64,000 bases of DNA, taken from assembly GCF_003591005.1 (NCBI RefSeq), contig NZ_QYYD01000015.1:62001-126000 (forward strand), written 5' to 3'. Both the position numbers and the translations under genes were made by a program. Positions 45,857-54,840 of the stretch are shown in pieces. The notes beneath the pieces are model-generated. The model ran no database searches and was not told where the DNA came from. It worked only from the letters and a program-made list of their open reading frames with translations. The stretch comes from Rhodopseudomonas palustris (GTDB lineage Bacteria > Pseudomonadota > Alphaproteobacteria > Rhizobiales > Xanthobacteraceae). How positions within the stretch are numbered: the stretch's first letter is position 1; the number at the start of each line of letters is the position of its first letter.

Positions 45857-47806
45857 CTATCGCATCCACGGCTTTCGCCGCCGGGGCGGAAAGGCAAGAC
45901 CAAAGGGGTTCACCATCGCAATCGTCAGATTGTCACTGTAAAATTGATCGTGCGCCAGCGCGGCAGACCACGTCTGCTGCATGTAGTCGACTTCCCGGCG
46001 GAACCGCGCCGCTTTGGCCGGAGTGTCTTCAGCGCCGCGGCTGGCAGATTCATAATGATAGAGCTCCGCATGCGGGGTCCACACGTTGCGATAGCCCTTC
46101 GCCAGAATCTTAAGACAGAGGTCGACGTCGTTGAAGGCGACCGGCAGGTCCTCTTCATTCAAGCCACCGACTTCGTCGAACACCGATTTTCGCACCACTA
46201 AACAAGCGCCGGTGACCGCCGAGACGTCGGATGCCAGCAGATTGCGGCCGAAATATCCCACGTCGTGGCGACCCAGCCCGACATTGAAATGGTTCGCGAC
46301 GCCTCCCACGCCGAGCACGACGCCGCCATGCTGCAGCCGGCCGTCCGGATACAACAGCTTCGCTCCGACGGCGCCAACTCCGGGAAGCACGGCGATCGAC
46401 ACCATTTCCGACAGCCAATCGCGATTGATGACATCGATGTCGTTGTTGATCAGGCCGATGATCGAACCCCGTGCCGACTTCACCGCCATGTTGTTGATGG
46501 CGGAGTAGTTGAACGGGCCTTCGAAGCGCAGAATGCGGACCCGGGGATCGCGCCGCAACTCGGCAAGGAGCCGAATGGTGTCGGGAGAGACGCTTTGATG
46601 ATCGACGATCAGGAGTTCGAACGTCGGATAGTCTGTTCGATGCAGACTCCCATCGGCGCACATCGCCAACAGGTCGGCCTGATCCCGGGTCGGAACGCTC
46701 AACGACACCAACGGCGCCGGCTGCGGCACCGCGCGGCGCACGCGAATCCATTGCGGCAGTTTCTGATCGGCCGCCACCGTCGCGACCTCGTTGTTGCGTT
46801 GGAGATGCTCGCTGACTGCCTGCAATGCCGCTTCGGAGCATTGCTTGAGGTTGCTTTCGGAGAAGGAAGCAACACCATATTTGCGTCGCCAGTGATACAG
46901 GACCGCCGGTATATGATGAATCCGATCCGGCTTGGTGGCGTCGGCACAGCGAAGGCTGACATCGTAGTCCTGGCTTCCTTCGAAGCCTTCGCGGAAGCCG
47001 CCGACGCGCTGCAGCAGCGTGCGGCGATAGACTCCCAAATGGCTGACCATGTTGTGCGCGAGAATCAGCGTCGGATTCCAGGCCGTCTTGAAGTAGGGCG
47101 TCATGCGGCGCCCTTCTTGGTCGATCTGATCTTCATCGCTGTAGATCATATCCAGTGACGGATTGTCGTTGAGGCTGACCGCGACCTCATACAGCGCATG
47201 CTCCGGCAACAGATCGTCGTGATCCATCAGCGCGACGAACTCACCCGTCGCCAGCTCCAGCGCCGAATTCGACGCGGCGGAGATGTGGCCGTTAGTTGCC
47301 CGCCGTGTCCATTTGATCCGTGGATCGTTCTCGGAAGCGCGGGCGAGAATCGCAGAGACGTGCGGAGAGGGCGAGGCATCGTCCGCGACGCAGAGCTCCC
47401 AATTTGGATAAAGTTGCGCGCGAACGCTGTCGATCGATCGCTCCAGCAATCCAGCGGGAGTCTCGTAGGCTGGCATGACGATGGAGATCAGCGGCTTGTA
47501 GCCGAGCCGATTGATATGCGCGCGGATGAGTCGACGGTCTTTGTCGGTCAATGTATCGAATTCGTGCACCCATTGATCATAGAGCGTCGCGCTTGGTCGC
47601 TTGCGCCGCCCTTTGATCGAACCCAAAATCGGTCGAAGCTGCCGCTTTGCTAATCGGTAACATGGTCCGATAACCGATCTAATCGCTTGTTTGGCGGGGG
47701 CCGGAAGCTTTCTTCCAAGCCGCTTGATGCTCTCTTCGGTCCGTTGGAGCCTCGAGACTGCTTCTCCGGTGACTGGTTCGGTTGCATCGTGATCGGCGTT
47801 AGACAT
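45857..47806 (-). CDS. Large glycosyltransferase with two GT2 domains
   Basis: A 649-residue protein with two GT-A domains in tandem. The first begins ISIVMPAYETPAGLLERSID with DDASPSP and ALMDHDDLLPEHAL. The second begins VSLSVPTRDQADLLAMC with INNDIDVINRDWLSEM. Such two-domain proteins in O-antigen clusters add rhamnose or mannose units alternately. An N-terminal helical region of about 100 residues precedes them. It ends about 200 bases before wzm. The ATG at 47806 starts it. Confidence 0.86.
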   Translation of the reverse strand: MSNADHDATEPVTGEAVSRLQRTEESIKRLGRKLPAPAKQAIRSVIGPCYRLAKRQLRPILGSIKGRRKRPSATLYDQWVHEFDTLTDKDRRLIRAHINRLGYKPLISIVMPAYETPAGLLERSIDSVRAQLYPNWELCVADDASPSPHVSAILARASENDPRIKWTRRATNGHISAASNSALELATGEFVALMDHDDLLPEHALYEVAVSLNDNPSLDMIYSDEDQIDQEGRRMTPYFKTAWNPTLILAHNMVSHLGVYRRTLLQRVGGFREGFEGSQDYDVSLRCADATKPDRIHHIPAVLYHWRRKYGVASFSESNLKQCSEAALQAVSEHLQRNNEVATVAADQKLPQWIRVRRAVPQPAPLVSLSVPTRDQADLLAMCADGSLHRTDYPTFELLIVDHQSVSPDTIRLLAELRRDPRVRILRFEGPFNYSAINNMAVKSARGSIIGLINNDIDVINRDWLSEMVSIAVLPGVGAVGAKLLYPDGRLQHGGVVLGVGGVANHFNVGLGRHDVGYFGRNLLASDVSAVTGACLVVRKSVFDEVGGLNEEDLPVAFNDVDLCLKILAKGYRNVWTPHAELYHYESASRGAEDTPAKAARFRREVDYMQQTWSAALAHDQFYSDNLTIAMVNPFGLAFPPRRRKPWMR

Positions 47807-48389
47807 ATCTATCTCCGACGCGCGAGCGGTGCTGGTATTCGGCTCGCGAGCCTTGAAGCTGCTGGGTGTTTTCTGGGCTGCTCACAGCAGACGAGTTTGG
47901 TGATCAAACTTCCGAACCGAAATATCACCCGTCAGCGGCGCCCTTATGGTGACCAGTCAGACGGTCAAATAGTGGATGTCTCAAAAAGCACTGTTCCAAT
48001 TCGATTTCGTCAACAGATCGCGCAATGGCTTCTAAGCTTTTTCGCTCCTACCAGACAATCTTTTACAGTGGTCGAATTGCTTCTGAGCGGATGGTTCTTG
48101 GTCGCGGTCTAGTGTGCGGATCCTCATCGGTCAATGGCGGACGTGGTTGATCCAAATCTGGCACATCTGTCGGTTGTCCCGGTGCCCTGCATCAGCGTAG
48201 GGTTTGACGGCCTTAGTCCTGCCATGCTTATTGCAATGAGAGACTGGCAATCGCTGCCGACTGTTGGATTTAAAACCGAAGTACGCGTCGATCGAGCCAG
48301 ACTTCAAGTTATTGTCTAAACCAACTTTATTAACGGCTCGCGTGACAGATCATTTGCGCTGACCGTAGAAGCAAAACGAGCAGTCTACG
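47807..48389. other. Gene-free divergent region
   Basis: 583 bases between the minus-strand glycosyltransferase gene and the plus-strand HAD-UbiA gene. Short frames on both strands have no recognisable product or ribosome site. GC content is lower than in the flanking genes, notably around 47980-48080 and 48270-48340. It must carry the promoters for both arms of the glycan cluster, but I cannot point to a clear -35/-10 pair. Confidence 0.5.
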
Positions 48390-49829
48390 ATGGATTCATG
48401 CTGCCCGACTCGGCTTCTTCCCTTAGTGGTGGATCTCGACGATACTTTGTTAAAGGTCGATACTCTTTACGAACAGTTTGCATCTGGACTGCTCACCCGG
48501 CCATGGGCAGCGATCGGCGCTCTCTTGGCGTTGTCCGGCGGCAAGGCGGCGTTCAAGCGCCGACTGTCCGGCCTGGCCAATGTCGATGTCGAGCATCTGC
48601 CGGTTCGTGAGGAGCTCTTCGGTTACCTCGTTGAACAGGCCGCGATGGGACGGGAACTGCACCTCGTGTCTGCGGCGGATCAGACCATCGTGTCGCGCGT
48701 CGCCGAACGGTTCCAGATTTTCAATTCGGCGACTGGAACAGAGCCGGGTCTGAACTTGAAGGGCATCAACAAAGCTGCGCATCTGGCGGCGCGTTTTCCG
48801 GAAGGATTTGTCTACGCTGGCGACAGCGCCGCAGATCTGCCGGTGTGGAAAGCCGCTCGCGCCGCAATCCTGGTCGCGCCGGCGATGTCGGTCCGGGCCG
48901 CAGTCGTGGATGCCGGTATTCCAGTGGAGTGCAGCTTTGATGACAGGCCGGCGCCGCGGACGGCCTGGCTCAGGGCGCTGCGTCCGCATCAATGGGCCAA
49001 GAACCTGATCGTCTTGGTTCCCTTGGCGCTCGGCTGGCGCGACGTCACGCTGACCTCATTGTTGACGACGCTGATCGTGATGGGGCTGCTCTGCGTCGTT
49101 GCGTCGCTGACCTATGTGGTCAACGATTTGGCGGACTTGACGGCGGACCGCCGACACTGGTCGAAACGGCGGCGACCGTTTGCGTCCGGCGCAATCCCGG
49201 TTCGCGACGGACTGCTGGCCGTTGGCGTTCTGCTGCCGATCGCATGCGCAGCAATTCTTCTGGTCGCCCCGCTCGCCGGCGTTTGCGTGTTGTTCTACGT
49301 TGCGGTGACGCTCGGATACTCGTTTGGATGGAAACGAATTCCGCTGTTCGACACCTTCATCATTGCGTTGTTGTTCACGACGCGAATTTTGATCGGAATT
49401 GCGGCCGCCCAATTGGCGCCATCGGCCTGGCTGCTGACATTCTCGATGTTCTTCTTCTTCTCGCTGGCGATGGCCAAACGCCATACTGAGATACTACGGG
49501 CCGCAGAGCATGACATGAAGAAGCTGGAAGGCCGGGGCTACCAGGCCGGCGACGAGAGTCTGACGCTGGCTTTCGGCACGGCTGCCGGGATGGCGTCGAT
49601 CGTCATCGTCGTCATCTACCTGGTCGAAGAGGTGTTCGCCAGGCAGGTCTACAATACCCCGGCATGGCTGTGGGTGGCGCCAATTGCGATCTTCCTGTTC
49701 ATCTGCCGGATCTGGGGGCTGTCCCATCGCGGGCGGATGACGGACGACCCGGTGGCATTCGCGCTGCGCGACCGCGTCTGCCTTGGGCTCGGCGTCTGCG
49801 TCGCCGTTGCTATTGTGTTGGCCCTGTGA
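48390..49829 (+). CDS. HAD phosphatase-UbiA phosphoribosyltransferase fusion (DPPR synthase-like)
   Basis: A 479-residue protein in two parts. Residues 1-190 form a HAD phosphatase domain (VVDLDDTLL with the catalytic Asp pair, VSAAD, GDSAADLP). The rest is a UbiA-type membrane transferase with about eight helices and the motif NDLADLTADRRHWSKRRRPF, like mycobacterial Rv3806c, which joins phosphoribose to decaprenyl phosphate. The fusion could thus perform both transfer and dephosphorylation, giving polyprenyl-phosphoryl-ribose for DprE1/DprE2 encoded next. Its stop overlaps the dprE1 start (GTGA). A related pathway (Noe genes) makes the arabinose donor for Nod factors in Azorhizobium. Confidence 0.82.
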   Translation: MDSCCPTRLLPLVVDLDDTLLKVDTLYEQFASGLLTRPWAAIGALLALSGGKAAFKRRLSGLANVDVEHLPVREELFGYLVEQAAMGRELHLVSAADQTIVSRVAERFQIFNSATGTEPGLNLKGINKAAHLAARFPEGFVYAGDSAADLPVWKAARAAILVAPAMSVRAAVVDAGIPVECSFDDRPAPRTAWLRALRPHQWAKNLIVLVPLALGWRDVTLTSLLTTLIVMGLLCVVASLTYVVNDLADLTADRRHWSKRRRPFASGAIPVRDGLLAVGVLLPIACAAILLVAPLAGVCVLFYVAVTLGYSFGWKRIPLFDTFIIALLFTTRILIGIAAAQLAPSAWLLTFSMFFFFSLAMAKRHTEILRAAEHDMKKLEGRGYQAGDESLTLAFGTAAGMASIVIVVIYLVEEVFARQVYNTPAWLWVAPIAIFLFICRIWGLSHRGRMTDDPVAFALRDRVCLGLGVCVAVAIVLAL

Positions 49830-51154
49830 CGGGATTTGCGCCACGGTCCGACCTGCTGTCGTGGGGGCGTACGCCTCGTTTGGCGATGCGGGTCGCGCAT
49901 CCGGCCTTTCGGGACGAACTCGGCGATCTGATCCGGACAGGCGTCTCCAATGGTCACGGCCTGTTGGCGGTGGGGAAGCTGCGGTCGTATGGCGACAGCT
50001 GCCTGAACGGCGATGGCTCTGTGATCGAAATGCCCGGTCTCGATCACCTGATCCGGTTTGACCGCCAGCACGGCGTGATCGAGGCCGAGGCGGGCGTGTC
50101 GCTCGATGAGATCCTCCAGGTGGCGATTCCTGCCGGGTTTTTTCTCCCGGTCACTCCGGGAACGAAGTTCGTCACTTTGGGGGGCGCGGTCGCCAACGAC
50201 GTTCACGGCAAGAACCACCATCGCGCCGGCACATTCGGCCGATGGGTGAGGCAACTCGCACTGATGCGGAGCGATGGCTCGGAGAACGTCGTCGACCGCG
50301 ATGACGCCAGTGGGCTATTTGCTGCGACCATCGGCGGCCTTGGTCTGACCGGCGTGATCACCCGCGTGACGCTCGACCTGATGCCGATCACGAGTTCGCG
50401 GATTGATCTGCAAACCATACCGTTCGGTAAGTTGTCGGAGTTCTTCGCGCTGGCGGCGGAAAGCGAAACCTCGCATGACTACACGGTCGCTTGGATCGAC
50501 TGCCTGGCCCAAGGGGACAAGCTGGGACGCGGTATCTTTACGCGCGCTCGGCACAGCAGGGATGGCGGACTCAGCGTCAGCACGAAGACCGGTCCGTCGG
50601 TCCCGATCGAAGCACCGGGGTTTCTGCTGAACCGCCTGTCGCTGTCGGCTTTCAACGAGGCTTACTACCGGATCGCCGGGCGGCCCCGCGAGGCCAACGC
50701 CGGCTACGATCCGTTCTTCTATCCGCTGGATGCCATCGGCGGCTGGAACCGGCTCTACGGCCGGCGGGGCTTCTACCAATATCAGAGCGTCGTTCCGCCC
50801 AGCGTTGCCGAAGCGGCGACCACGGCAATGCTTCAAACGATCGCGGCGGCGGGCCAAGGCTCGTTTCTGGCCGTGCTCAAGACATTCGGCGATGTGCCGT
50901 CGCCCGGCCTGTTGTCGTTCCCGATGCAGGGGACCACCCTGGCATTGGACTTCGCGAACCGGGGCGCGCCGACCCTGTCACTTCTTGACAAGCTCGACGC
51001 GATCGTCAGAGAAGCCGGGGGGCGTCTTTACCCCGCCAAGGATGGCCGGCTACCGCCCGCCATGTTCAAGGCCGGCTACCCGGCGCTCGATCACTTCACA
51101 CCTCATATGGATCCAGGAATGTCATCGACATTCTGGCGTCGGATGCAGCTATGA
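49826..51154 (+). CDS. dprE1: Decaprenylphosphoryl-ribose 2'-oxidase DprE1-like
   Basis: A 442-residue FAD enzyme of the VAO family. DprE1 oxidises the 2'-OH of polyprenyl-phosphoryl-ribose to the keto form, the first epimerisation step towards D-arabinofuranose. The FAD segment VHGKNHHRAGTFG (His131 and His132), SYGDSCLN, the C-terminal YPLDAIGGWNRLYG and the Lys in YPAKDGR (Lys405) match Mycobacterium DprE1. At the place of Cys387, the benzothiazinone target, this protein has Ala373 (TTLALDF). It starts with GTG at 49826, overlapping the upstream stop, and its own stop overlaps the dprE2 ATG. Confidence 0.86.
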   Translation: MTGFAPRSDLLSWGRTPRLAMRVAHPAFRDELGDLIRTGVSNGHGLLAVGKLRSYGDSCLNGDGSVIEMPGLDHLIRFDRQHGVIEAEAGVSLDEILQVAIPAGFFLPVTPGTKFVTLGGAVANDVHGKNHHRAGTFGRWVRQLALMRSDGSENVVDRDDASGLFAATIGGLGLTGVITRVTLDLMPITSSRIDLQTIPFGKLSEFFALAAESETSHDYTVAWIDCLAQGDKLGRGIFTRARHSRDGGLSVSTKTGPSVPIEAPGFLLNRLSLSAFNEAYYRIAGRPREANAGYDPFFYPLDAIGGWNRLYGRRGFYQYQSVVPPSVAEAATTAMLQTIAAAGQGSFLAVLKTFGDVPSPGLLSFPMQGTTLALDFANRGAPTLSLLDKLDAIVREAGGRLYPAKDGRLPPAMFKAGYPALDHFTPHMDPGMSSTFWRRMQL

Positions 51155-51903
51155 CAACACAGACACCGCTACGTGTGCTGATGCTGGGAGCGGCCTCCGG
51201 CATCGCCCAGGCGACGGCGAGACTCTACGCCGCCGAGGGGGCCGTCATCGGGTTGGCAGGGCGCAATTCCGAACGTCTCGGCAGCATCGCCGCCGATCTG
51301 GCCGCGCGTGGCGCCGGGCAAACCGAAATCTTCGAGCTTGATCTCGTGTCTGCAGAGCCCTCGTCAGCGCTTGCCGGCATGGTCGCAAAGCTCGGCGGCA
51401 TCGATCATGTCATCCTCGCCTACGGCGTGCTGGGCGATCAAGCTCTCGCAGAGCGAGACCTCGCTGCGGCCGAAGCGATCCTCGACGTCAATTTCCGCTC
51501 GGCCGCCGGCTGGTCGCTCGCGGCCGCGAATGTCTTGGAACAGCAGGGCCGCGGCTCGCTGGTGGTGCTCGGCTCGGTAGCGGGCGATCGCGGCCGGCGA
51601 TCGAACTACGTCTATGGGGCAGCCAAGGCCGGCCTTGCCGTGCTGATCGAGGGCATCGACCACCGCTTCCGCGGCCGTGGGCCGCGTGCGGTGATCGTCA
51701 AGCCGGGGCCGACCGATACGGCCATGACCACCGGCATGGCAAAGGGCGGCCCGCTGTGGGCGACGCCGGAGGCCGTCGCGGCTGTCGTCCGCAAGGCCGC
51801 AGATAAAGGCGGGCCGGTGGTCTACGCGCCGGCGCGGTGGTGGCTGATCATGACGATCATCCGCGCGATCCCCGCGGCGATCTTCAACAAGATGAACTTC
51901 TAG
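51151..51903 (+). CDS. dprE2: Decaprenylphosphoryl-2-keto-ribose reductase DprE2-like
   Basis: A 250-residue short-chain dehydrogenase that would reduce the keto intermediate of DprE1 to the arabinose form. The Rossmann motif is LGAASGIAQATARLY, the catalytic Ser lies in VVLGSVAG and the Tyr-Lys pair in YVYGAAKAG. The C-terminal WWLIMTIIRAIPAAIFNKM matches the membrane-near tail of mycobacterial DprE2 closely. The ATG overlaps the dprE1 stop (ATGA), so the two are translated together, as in mycobacteria. Confidence 0.86.
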   Translation: MTTQTPLRVLMLGAASGIAQATARLYAAEGAVIGLAGRNSERLGSIAADLAARGAGQTEIFELDLVSAEPSSALAGMVAKLGGIDHVILAYGVLGDQALAERDLAAAEAILDVNFRSAAGWSLAAANVLEQQGRGSLVVLGSVAGDRGRRSNYVYGAAKAGLAVLIEGIDHRFRGRGPRAVIVKPGPTDTAMTTGMAKGGPLWATPEAVAAVVRKAADKGGPVVYAPARWWLIMTIIRAIPAAIFNKMNF

Positions 51904-51911
51904 AGCCGGAT

Positions 51912-52841
51912 ATGCGCAAGGTCGTCATCACCGGCGCGGCCGGGCTGGTCGGGCAAAATCTGGTGGCGCGGCTGAAGGCGCGCCCGGACGTCGAACTGGT
52001 CGGCATCGACAAGCACGCCGCCAACGTCGCGCTGTTCCGCCAGGTTCATCCCGGGGTGGAGATCATCGAGGCGGATCTCGCCGAGCCGGGCGCGTGGTCG
52101 GACAGCTTCGGCGGCGCAGACACTGTGGTGATCAACCAGGCGCAGATCGGCGGGCTGTTCGCGGCCGAATTCGAGGCCAACAATGTCACGGCGACGCGGC
52201 ACATTCTCTCTGCCATCGAACGCCACACGGTGCCGTATTTTGTCGGCATTTCGTCCTCGGTGGTCAATTCCACCGCCGACGACTTCTACACCCGCTCGAA
52301 GACCGCGCAGGAAAAGCTGTTCGACGCCAGCGCCGTGCCGCACGTGACACTGCGGCCGACCCTGATGTTCGGGTGGTTCGATCGCAAGCATCTCGGCTGG
52401 TTGCGGCGCTTCATGGACCGCGCGCCGGTGTTTCCGATCCCGGGCGATGGCCGGTTCGACCGCCAGCCGCTATATGTCGGCGACTTCGTCTCGATCATCG
52501 TCGCGGCGATCGAGAACCGTAAAACCGGCACCTTCGACATTTCCGGACTCGAGAAGATTTCCTACGGCGACCTGATCGCGTTGATCCACGACATCGTCAA
52601 ACCGCGCGCCCGGATCGTTCATATTCCCTACCGTCTGTTCTGGGCTCTGCTGTGGGTCTACGCGCGGCTCGACAAGAACCCGCCATTCACCACCCGGCAG
52701 CTCGAGGCACTGGTCATTCCCGAAACTTTCCCGGTGATCGACTGGCCGGGGGAGTTCGGCGTCCAGCCGACAGCGCTGCGCAAAGCGCTGGCTGAAACCT
52801 ATCTCGATCCCGATCTCTCCAAAATCACCCTGTCGTTCTAG
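51912..52841 (+). CDS. NAD-dependent epimerase/dehydratase
   Basis: A 309-residue extended SDR protein with an N-terminal Rossmann motif (VVITGAAGLVGQNLVARL). The usual catalytic YxxxK is present as YTRSKTAQE in DDFYTRSKTAQEKLF, with an upstream Ser (ISSSVVNS). It probably epimerises or dehydrates a nucleotide sugar or a lipid-linked sugar of the cluster. It follows dprE2 after 8 bases and precedes a flavin oxidoreductase, an arrangement that suggests joint action. The exact substrate is not readable. Confidence 0.8.
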   Translation: MRKVVITGAAGLVGQNLVARLKARPDVELVGIDKHAANVALFRQVHPGVEIIEADLAEPGAWSDSFGGADTVVINQAQIGGLFAAEFEANNVTATRHILSAIERHTVPYFVGISSSVVNSTADDFYTRSKTAQEKLFDASAVPHVTLRPTLMFGWFDRKHLGWLRRFMDRAPVFPIPGDGRFDRQPLYVGDFVSIIVAAIENRKTGTFDISGLEKISYGDLIALIHDIVKPRARIVHIPYRLFWALLWVYARLDKNPPFTTRQLEALVIPETFPVIDWPGEFGVQPTALRKALAETYLDPDLSKITLSF

Positions 52842-52852
52842 GAGGCGCCGTC

Positions 52853-54154
52853 ATGAGCCGGGTCGTCGTGCTGGGAGCCGGACCGATGGGACTTGCGGCC
52901 GCGCAGCGCGCGGTGCGGCTCGGGCATGAAGTCGATCTCATCGAAGCCGACGACAAGGTCGGCGGCATGGCGGCACATTTCGATTTCTCAGGCGTCTCGA
53001 TCGAACGCTTCTATCACTTCATCTGCAAATCCGACGCGCCGACCTTCGAGCTGATGGCCGAACTCGGCATCGCCGACAAGATGCGCTGGGCCGATACGTC
53101 GATGGCGTACTACACCCATGGCCAGGTGCACCGCTGGGGCGACCCGATCTCGCTGCTGCGCTATCCCCATCTCAGCCTGATCGAGAAGTTCCGGACCGGC
53201 TTGCAGATGTTCCTCACCACCAAGGCCGGCAATTTCGATCGGATCGAACATCTGACCTCGCGGCAATGGATCGAGCGCGGATCCGGCAAATCGGTCTACG
53301 ACAAGCTGTGGAAACGGCTGCAGGAGCTGAAGTTCTACGAGTTCGCCGATCACGTCTCGGCGTCCTGGATCGCGACCCGGATCAAGCGGATCGGCAATTC
53401 CCGCAAATCCATCTTTCAGGAGCAGCTCGGCTACATCGAAGGCGGCTCGGAGACGCTGGTCGAAGCCATCGCCGACGACATCCGCCGTGCCGGCGGCCGA
53501 GTTCACCTCGGCGTTCCGGCCGAACGCGTGGTCGTCGAAGGCGGAAGCGTCCGCGCCGTGCGAGCCGGCGGCCAGGAATTCGCGGCCGACGCGGTGATCT
53601 CCACCGTGCCGATCCCGCTGGTCAATCAGCTGGTGCCGGACCTGCCGCAAGCATTGCGGGACAAATACGCCGCGATCCACAACATCGGTGTGGTGTGTCT
53701 GCTGTTCAAGCTGCGCAAGTCGGTCACGCCGCATTTCTGGCTCAACATCGTGGCCGACGATATCGAGATCCCCGGTCTGATCGAGTTTTCCAATCTGCGG
53801 CCGGTCGGAGAGACGATCGTCTATGTGCCTTATTACATGCCGGTGACTCGGCCGAAATGGGCCTGGACGGATCAGCAGTTCATCGACGAAGCGTTCGGCT
53901 ACATCAAGCGTATCAACCCGAGCGTCACCGACGCCGACCGGATCGACGCGCGAGTCGGGCGGCTGCGCTACGCTCAGCCGATCTGCGAGCCGAATTTCGC
54001 CGACAAGCTGCCCCCGATCCAGACGCCGATCGTCGGGCTGCAGATCGCCGACACCTGCTATTATTACCCCGAGGATCGCGGCGTCGCCGAAAGCATTCGG
54101 CTCGGACGGCGGATGGCCGAGGCGGTCGTGGCCATGTCAACACAAGATGGATAG
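52853..54154 (+). CDS. FAD-dependent oxidoreductase, protoporphyrinogen oxidase/UGM-like
   Basis: A 433-residue flavoprotein with an N-terminal FAD motif (VVVLGAGPMGLAAAQRAVRL), a GG doublet (DDKVGGMAAHF) and a C-terminal end (GLQIADTCYYYPEDRGVAES) typical of the amine oxidase/UDP-galactopyranose mutase-like superfamily. In polysaccharide loci such proteins often accompany an NAD-dependent epimerase and a methyltransferase, as here. The ATG at 52853 has GGAGG upstream. The substrate could be a lipid-linked sugar; this is inference. Confidence 0.8.
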   Translation: MSRVVVLGAGPMGLAAAQRAVRLGHEVDLIEADDKVGGMAAHFDFSGVSIERFYHFICKSDAPTFELMAELGIADKMRWADTSMAYYTHGQVHRWGDPISLLRYPHLSLIEKFRTGLQMFLTTKAGNFDRIEHLTSRQWIERGSGKSVYDKLWKRLQELKFYEFADHVSASWIATRIKRIGNSRKSIFQEQLGYIEGGSETLVEAIADDIRRAGGRVHLGVPAERVVVEGGSVRAVRAGGQEFAADAVISTVPIPLVNQLVPDLPQALRDKYAAIHNIGVVCLLFKLRKSVTPHFWLNIVADDIEIPGLIEFSNLRPVGETIVYVPYYMPVTRPKWAWTDQQFIDEAFGYIKRINPSVTDADRIDARVGRLRYAQPICEPNFADKLPPIQTPIVGLQIADTCYYYPEDRGVAESIRLGRRMAEAVVAMSTQDG

Positions 54155-54186
54155 GTTGTGCAGCATTTCAGCAAAGGATAATTTCC

Positions 54187-54840
54187 ATGAACGATTTGGC
54201 AATTATCTACCGGTCCCGCTTCTCGAATACAGGTTTTGAAAAACGGAAACGCGTCTGGAAGATACTCTGCGCCGAATTCTTTCAGAAGCACGTGCCGCCG
54301 GACTCGACCATCCTGGATCTGGCATGCGGCTACGGTGAGTTCATCAATCACATCGACGCAGCGAAGAAGTACGGCGTCGACCTCAACCCGGATGCTCCAT
54401 CGCGATTGTCGCCGGAGGTCGAATTCAAACTCACGCCAGCCTATGATCTGTCGCACATCCCGGACAACAGCGTCGATCGTGTGTTCACCTCCAATTTTCT
54501 CGAGCATTTGCCGGACAAGGCCGCCTGCGACGCCGTGCTGCAGGAGGTGTGGCGAATCCTGAAGCCGGGCGGAAAAATCATGCTGCTCGGGCCGAATATT
54601 CGCTACGCCTACAAGGAGTATTGGGATTATTACGACCACTACCTCGCGCTATCTCACCTCTCGCTCAGCGAGGGGCTGCTGCTGGCCGGCTTTCAGCCGG
54701 AGGTGGTGACCGATCGGTTTCTGCCTTATACAATGAACAACTCCACACCGACCGCAGACTGGATGATCCGGCTGTATCTTCGGATTCCACTGGCGTGGAA
54801 GCTGCTCGGCAAGCAATTCTTCATCGTAGCCCGGAAATGA
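54187..54840 (+). CDS. SAM-dependent methyltransferase
   Basis: A 217-residue class I methyltransferase. Motif I is ILDLACGYGEFINHI, motif II contains GVDLNPD, and the region VFTSNFLEHLPD with LKPGGKIMLLGPN is of the UbiE/Methyltransf_11 type. It probably methylates a sugar of the glycan or a lipid carrier intermediate. The ATG follows AAAGGA, and the stop overlaps the gtrA start (ATGA). Confidence 0.86.
   Translation: MNDLAIIYRSRFSNTGFEKRKRVWKILCAEFFQKHVPPDSTILDLACGYGEFINHIDAAKKYGVDLNPDAPSRLSPEVEFKLTPAYDLSHIPDNSVDRVFTSNFLEHLPDKAACDAVLQEVWRILKPGGKIMLLGPNIRYAYKEYWDYYDHYLALSHLSLSEGLLLAGFQPEVVTDRFLPYTMNNSTPTADWMIRLYLRIPLAWKLLGKQFFIVARK

Noticed and set aside
48134-48319. A 61-codon plus-strand frame in the divergent glycan promoter region
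   Set aside because: No ribosome site, no motif, and composition unlike neighbouring genes.
53266-54840. A longer 524-codon frame for the methyltransferase gene
   Set aside because: The upstream part lies in an alternative frame of the flavin oxidoreductase gene; the ATG at 54187 has its own ribosome site and gives a normal methyltransferase.
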